A stretch of DNA of 8,714 bases from an uncultured Bacillota bacterium (lineage in GTDB: Bacteria; Bacillota; UBA994; UBA5500). A program made the translations under genes and the position numbers. The stretch covers positions 1 through 8,714 of the forward strand of contig CALNBW010000133.1 in the NCBI GenBank assembly GCA_937874815.1, read 5' to 3'. Every line of letters starts with the position of its first letter. Position 1 is the stretch's first letter. The notes under the pieces were generated by a model. It was not told where the DNA came from and ran no database searches. It saw only the letters and a program-made list of their open reading frames with translations. This document shows, piece after piece, positions 6,616-8,714 of this stretch.

Positions 6616-6669
6616 GGTGGGTCGCGGGGACGTACACTTGTAACAGTTAAATATTGTCACCCGCCCCGC
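6616..6669 (+). repeat. REP-like interspersed hairpin repeat, copy 2
   Basis: Bases 6616-6647 match copy 1 at 425-456 with two mismatches and share the identical core CGCGGGGACGTACACTTGTA (6623-6642). The fold is kept although the sequence differs: GCGGGG (6624-6629) pairs with CCCCGC (6664-6669), and ACAGT (6643-6647) pairs with ATTGT (6653-6657) with one G-U, around TAAAT. It begins 9 bp after the kinase stop codon and has no T run. Whether it protects or ends the transcript is unknown. Confidence 0.6.
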
Positions 6670-6696
6670 TCCTCTGACACACTAATATACTAAAGC

Positions 6697-6724
6697 TTGC
6701 TACCCTTCGGCCTGCCAGTATAAT
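6697..6724 (+). promoter_or_regulatory. Promoter of the MATE/ABC-F operon
   Basis: TATAAT (6719-6724) is a perfect -10 box. TTGCTA (6697-6702), 16 bp upstream, matches the -35 consensus at four of six positions. Transcription would start near 6731, leaving a leader of about 33 nt. The leader contains AAAGGTAGGA (6747-6756), the ribosome binding site for ATG 6764. No attenuator or operator palindrome stands out. Confidence 0.6.
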
Positions 6725-6763
6725 ATAAGAGTTAGGCTTTTGTGAGAAAGGTAGGAAGTTTTT

Positions 6764-8221
6764 ATGCAAGTTACGATCGCTGCGACGCCTTGGTGCCGTT
6801 TCAAAGATAAATTCATCGGAGATAGAAGGTTTTATCGGGCGGTCCTAGCCCTTATTGTGCCCGTAATCATCCAAAACACTGTGTCGAATGTCGTTAACCT
6901 GCTCGATAACGTTATGGTTGGTGCCCTAGGCACGGCCCATATGTCTGGGGTGGCGATAGCCAACCAGCTTATATTTGTCTTTAATCTGGCCATTTTCGGC
7001 GCCATTTCTGGGGCTGCTATTTACGGAGCCCAGTTCGCCGGGGCCAAAGATTGGGACGGCTTTCGGCAGACTTTCCGCGTAAGACTGCTTGTCTCCCTCG
7101 TCATTACGATTCTGGGGGTATTTATTCTTTCTCAATTGTCCGGTACCCTCATTTCCTTTTACCTACAGGGCGAAGGCGATCGCGCTGACGCAGCCTCTAT
7201 GTTGCTATATGGCCGACAGTATTTGCTCATTATGCTCTGGGGTCTGCTGCCATTTGCTCTTACGCAGTGCTATAGCGGTGTTTTGCGAGAGGCAGGCGAA
7301 ACATTTTTGCCTATGGTAGCGAGCCTTTCAGCAGTGTTGGTAAACCTTACGTTCAACTACCTGCTTATCTATGGGAAGCTTGGGTTCCCTGCCCTAAAGG
7401 TGCAAGGGGCGGCCATTGCTACTGTACTCAGTCGCTTTGTGGAATTGGCCATCGTGGCTGTCTTTTCCCATGCTAATTGTAGAAAATATCCGTTTATGAC
7501 GGGCGTCTACCGGCATTTCCGCATCCAAAAGGGGTTAGCGAAAGACATAGCTATTAAAGGGATTCCGCTGTTCGCCAATGAGTTTCTCTGGTCTTTAGGT
7601 ATGATTACCATCACGCAGATTTTCTCCACGCGGGGGCTAGTGGTTATGGCAGGTCTTAACATCGCCAGCACTATCGGCAACCTATTCAACGTCTTCTTCC
7701 TGTCTATGGGTACGGCAGTAGCCGTCATGACAGGGCAAGCCTTGGGAGCAAATGACCCAGAGTTGGCCAAGAAACAGATCTGGCAGTTCCTGTTTTTCAG
7801 CGTATGCATTTGCCTTGTACTGGGTACCGCTCTAGCCCTTAGCGCGGGCCCTATCACCTTGATTTATAATACCGAACCTGAAGTGCGCCATTTGGCGGCC
7901 GGGTTTATGCGCGTAAATGCCATGTATATGGCCTTCCATGCCATCGCTCACAACTGTTACTTTGCCCTCCGCTCCGGGGGCAAGACGTTTATCACTATGC
8001 TTTTTGATAGTGTATATACATGGGTTGTGGTCGTGCCTTATACCTATTTCATGGTAAATTTCACCACTATAGGCATTCAAGCCCTCTATCCGTTGTGTCA
8101 CCTGACTGATCTAGTCAAAGCTCTCTTGGGAATAGGTGTTGTCAGTATGGGCTTTTGGGCTCGTAATTTGGTGGGGCAAGAGCCAAGTCAAACCCCGGCA
8201 GTAGAAGGGGAAGATGGATAA
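6764..8221 (+). CDS. MATE-family multidrug efflux transporter
   Basis: This 485-residue integral membrane protein has the length and about 12 hydrophobic helices expected of the multidrug and toxic compound extrusion family, which exports cationic drugs in exchange for Na+ or H+. Family marks are the first helix, ending NVVNLLDNVMVGALG (42-56), with its acidic residue D48. Also present are the SGAAIYGAQFAGAKD segment (82-96), a matching second-half motif (SMGTAVAVMTGQALGAN, 314-330), and LRSGGKTFITMLFD (402-415). The two halves show the internal pseudo-repeat. ATG 6764 has a ribosome binding site 8 nt away and gives a normal N-terminus. The stop TAA shares its last base with the ATG of the next gene (TAATG). 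The substrate cannot be told from sequence. Confidence 0.92.
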   Translation: MQVTIAATPWCRFKDKFIGDRRFYRAVLALIVPVIIQNTVSNVVNLLDNVMVGALGTAHMSGVAIANQLIFVFNLAIFGAISGAAIYGAQFAGAKDWDGFRQTFRVRLLVSLVITILGVFILSQLSGTLISFYLQGEGDRADAASMLLYGRQYLLIMLWGLLPFALTQCYSGVLREAGETFLPMVASLSAVLVNLTFNYLLIYGKLGFPALKVQGAAIATVLSRFVELAIVAVFSHANCRKYPFMTGVYRHFRIQKGLAKDIAIKGIPLFANEFLWSLGMITITQIFSTRGLVVMAGLNIASTIGNLFNVFFLSMGTAVAVMTGQALGANDPELAKKQIWQFLFFSVCICLVLGTALALSAGPITLIYNTEPEVRHLAAGFMRVNAMYMAFHAIAHNCYFALRSGGKTFITMLFDSVYTWVVVVPYTYFMVNFTTIGIQALYPLCHLTDLVKALLGIGVVSMGFWARNLVGQEPSQTPAVEGEDG

Positions 8222-8714
8222 TGTCGGAAATAGCACTGCAAGGCATACAGAAATACTACGGGGCTAACCAGATCCTGAAGGATGTCACCTTCGACGTAAA
8301 TAAGGGTGAAAGAATTGGCCTGCTCGGGAAAAACGGGGCAGGTAAAACAACGCTGTTCAAAATACTATCCGGGGCTGAAAACGCGGATGCGGGCAATATG
8401 ATGATAAGAAAAGGTGCCACCATCGGCCTGCTCGACCAGATTGCCGCTTTCCCTGAGTCCTACACCGTCTACGAAGTGCTGTACTCGGCCTTTAGCGATT
8501 TAATGGAGATTCGTAGCCAAATGCAGCGCCTGGAGCGGTTGATGGGGCAGCGGGCCACCGACGCAGTGCTGCAGCAATATGGCAGTTTGCAGCAACTTTT
8601 CGACGCCAAAGACGGATATTCCATAGAAGACAATATCAATCGCATCTGTGTCGGCCTGAACATAAACGAGGATATGGCGGGTAAGGAATTCCGTCTGTTG
8701 AGCGGCGGTGAAAA
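8221..8714 (+). CDS. ABC-F family ATPase, 5' part (runs off the window)
   Basis: The first 164 codons of a soluble ABC ATPase are visible. Walker A is GKNGAGKT (residues 36-43), the Q-loop lies in GLLDQIAAF, and the signature LSGGE (160-164) is at the window edge. A helical insert between Q-loop and signature (about 90-145, including MEIRSQMQRLERLMGQRATDAVLQQYG) is typical of ABC-F proteins. These carry two ATPase domains and no membrane part, and act on the ribosome, some as antibiotic-resistance (target-protection) factors. The ATG overlaps the MATE stop by one base and AAGGGG (8205-8210) lies upstream, so translation is coupled. The second ATPase domain and the interdomain linker are outside the window, so a resistance (ARE) versus housekeeping (EttA/Uup-like) role cannot be decided. 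Confidence 0.9.
   Translation, partial: MSEIALQGIQKYYGANQILKDVTFDVNKGERIGLLGKNGAGKTTLFKILSGAENADAGNMMIRKGATIGLLDQIAAFPESYTVYEVLYSAFSDLMEIRSQMQRLERLMGQRATDAVLQQYGSLQQLFDAKDGYSIEDNINRICVGLNINEDMAGKEFRLLSGGE

Overview
The window is 8.7 kb of bacterial DNA with balanced base composition (about half G+C by eye) and every recognisable gene on the + strand. Strong purine-rich Shine-Dalgarno sequences, at least three TTG starts, short intergenic gaps, U-tailed terminators and the gene families present (XRE-ImmA/IrrE, APH(3')-like kinase, MATE plus ABC-F) point to a Firmicute (Bacillota), most likely a clostridial lineage. No species can be named from the sequence alone.

Layout: (1) 1-354 is the C-terminal end of a secreted or surface protein with an Ig-like fold, closed by a strong hairpin terminator at 368-397. 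(2) 411-477 is a hairpin-forming interspersed repeat; a second copy lies at 6616-6669. (3) 563-2848 is a probable operon: an XRE regulator fused to an ImmA/IrrE zinc protease, a PIN-domain nuclease whose start overlaps it by 11 bp, and an acidic orphan protein. This is laid out like a toxin-antitoxin or stress-response module. (4) 2849-3276 is non-coding and rich in inverted repeats. It holds two large hairpins and a UACG-loop terminator, so it is either a structured 3' UTR or a small RNA gene. (5) 3277-6607 is a two-gene unit: a membrane-anchored PQQ-type beta-propeller protein and an APH(3')-type kinase that carries an extra N-terminal domain of about 165 residues. (6) 6697-8714 has its own promoter and encodes a MATE efflux pump, translationally coupled (TAATG) to an ABC-F ATPase that runs off the window.

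How the genes may work together: the XRE-protease would repress its own promoter and probably control or antagonise the PIN nuclease. The MATE/ABC-F pair looks like a drug or natural-product tolerance operon. The propeller/kinase pair has no assigned role. The kinase has all the catalytic residues of aminoglycoside 3'-phosphotransferases, but its fused N-terminal domain is atypical. The points most worth a second look are that fusion, the structured intergenic region, the XRE-protease/PIN/orphan cassette and the paired repeats.
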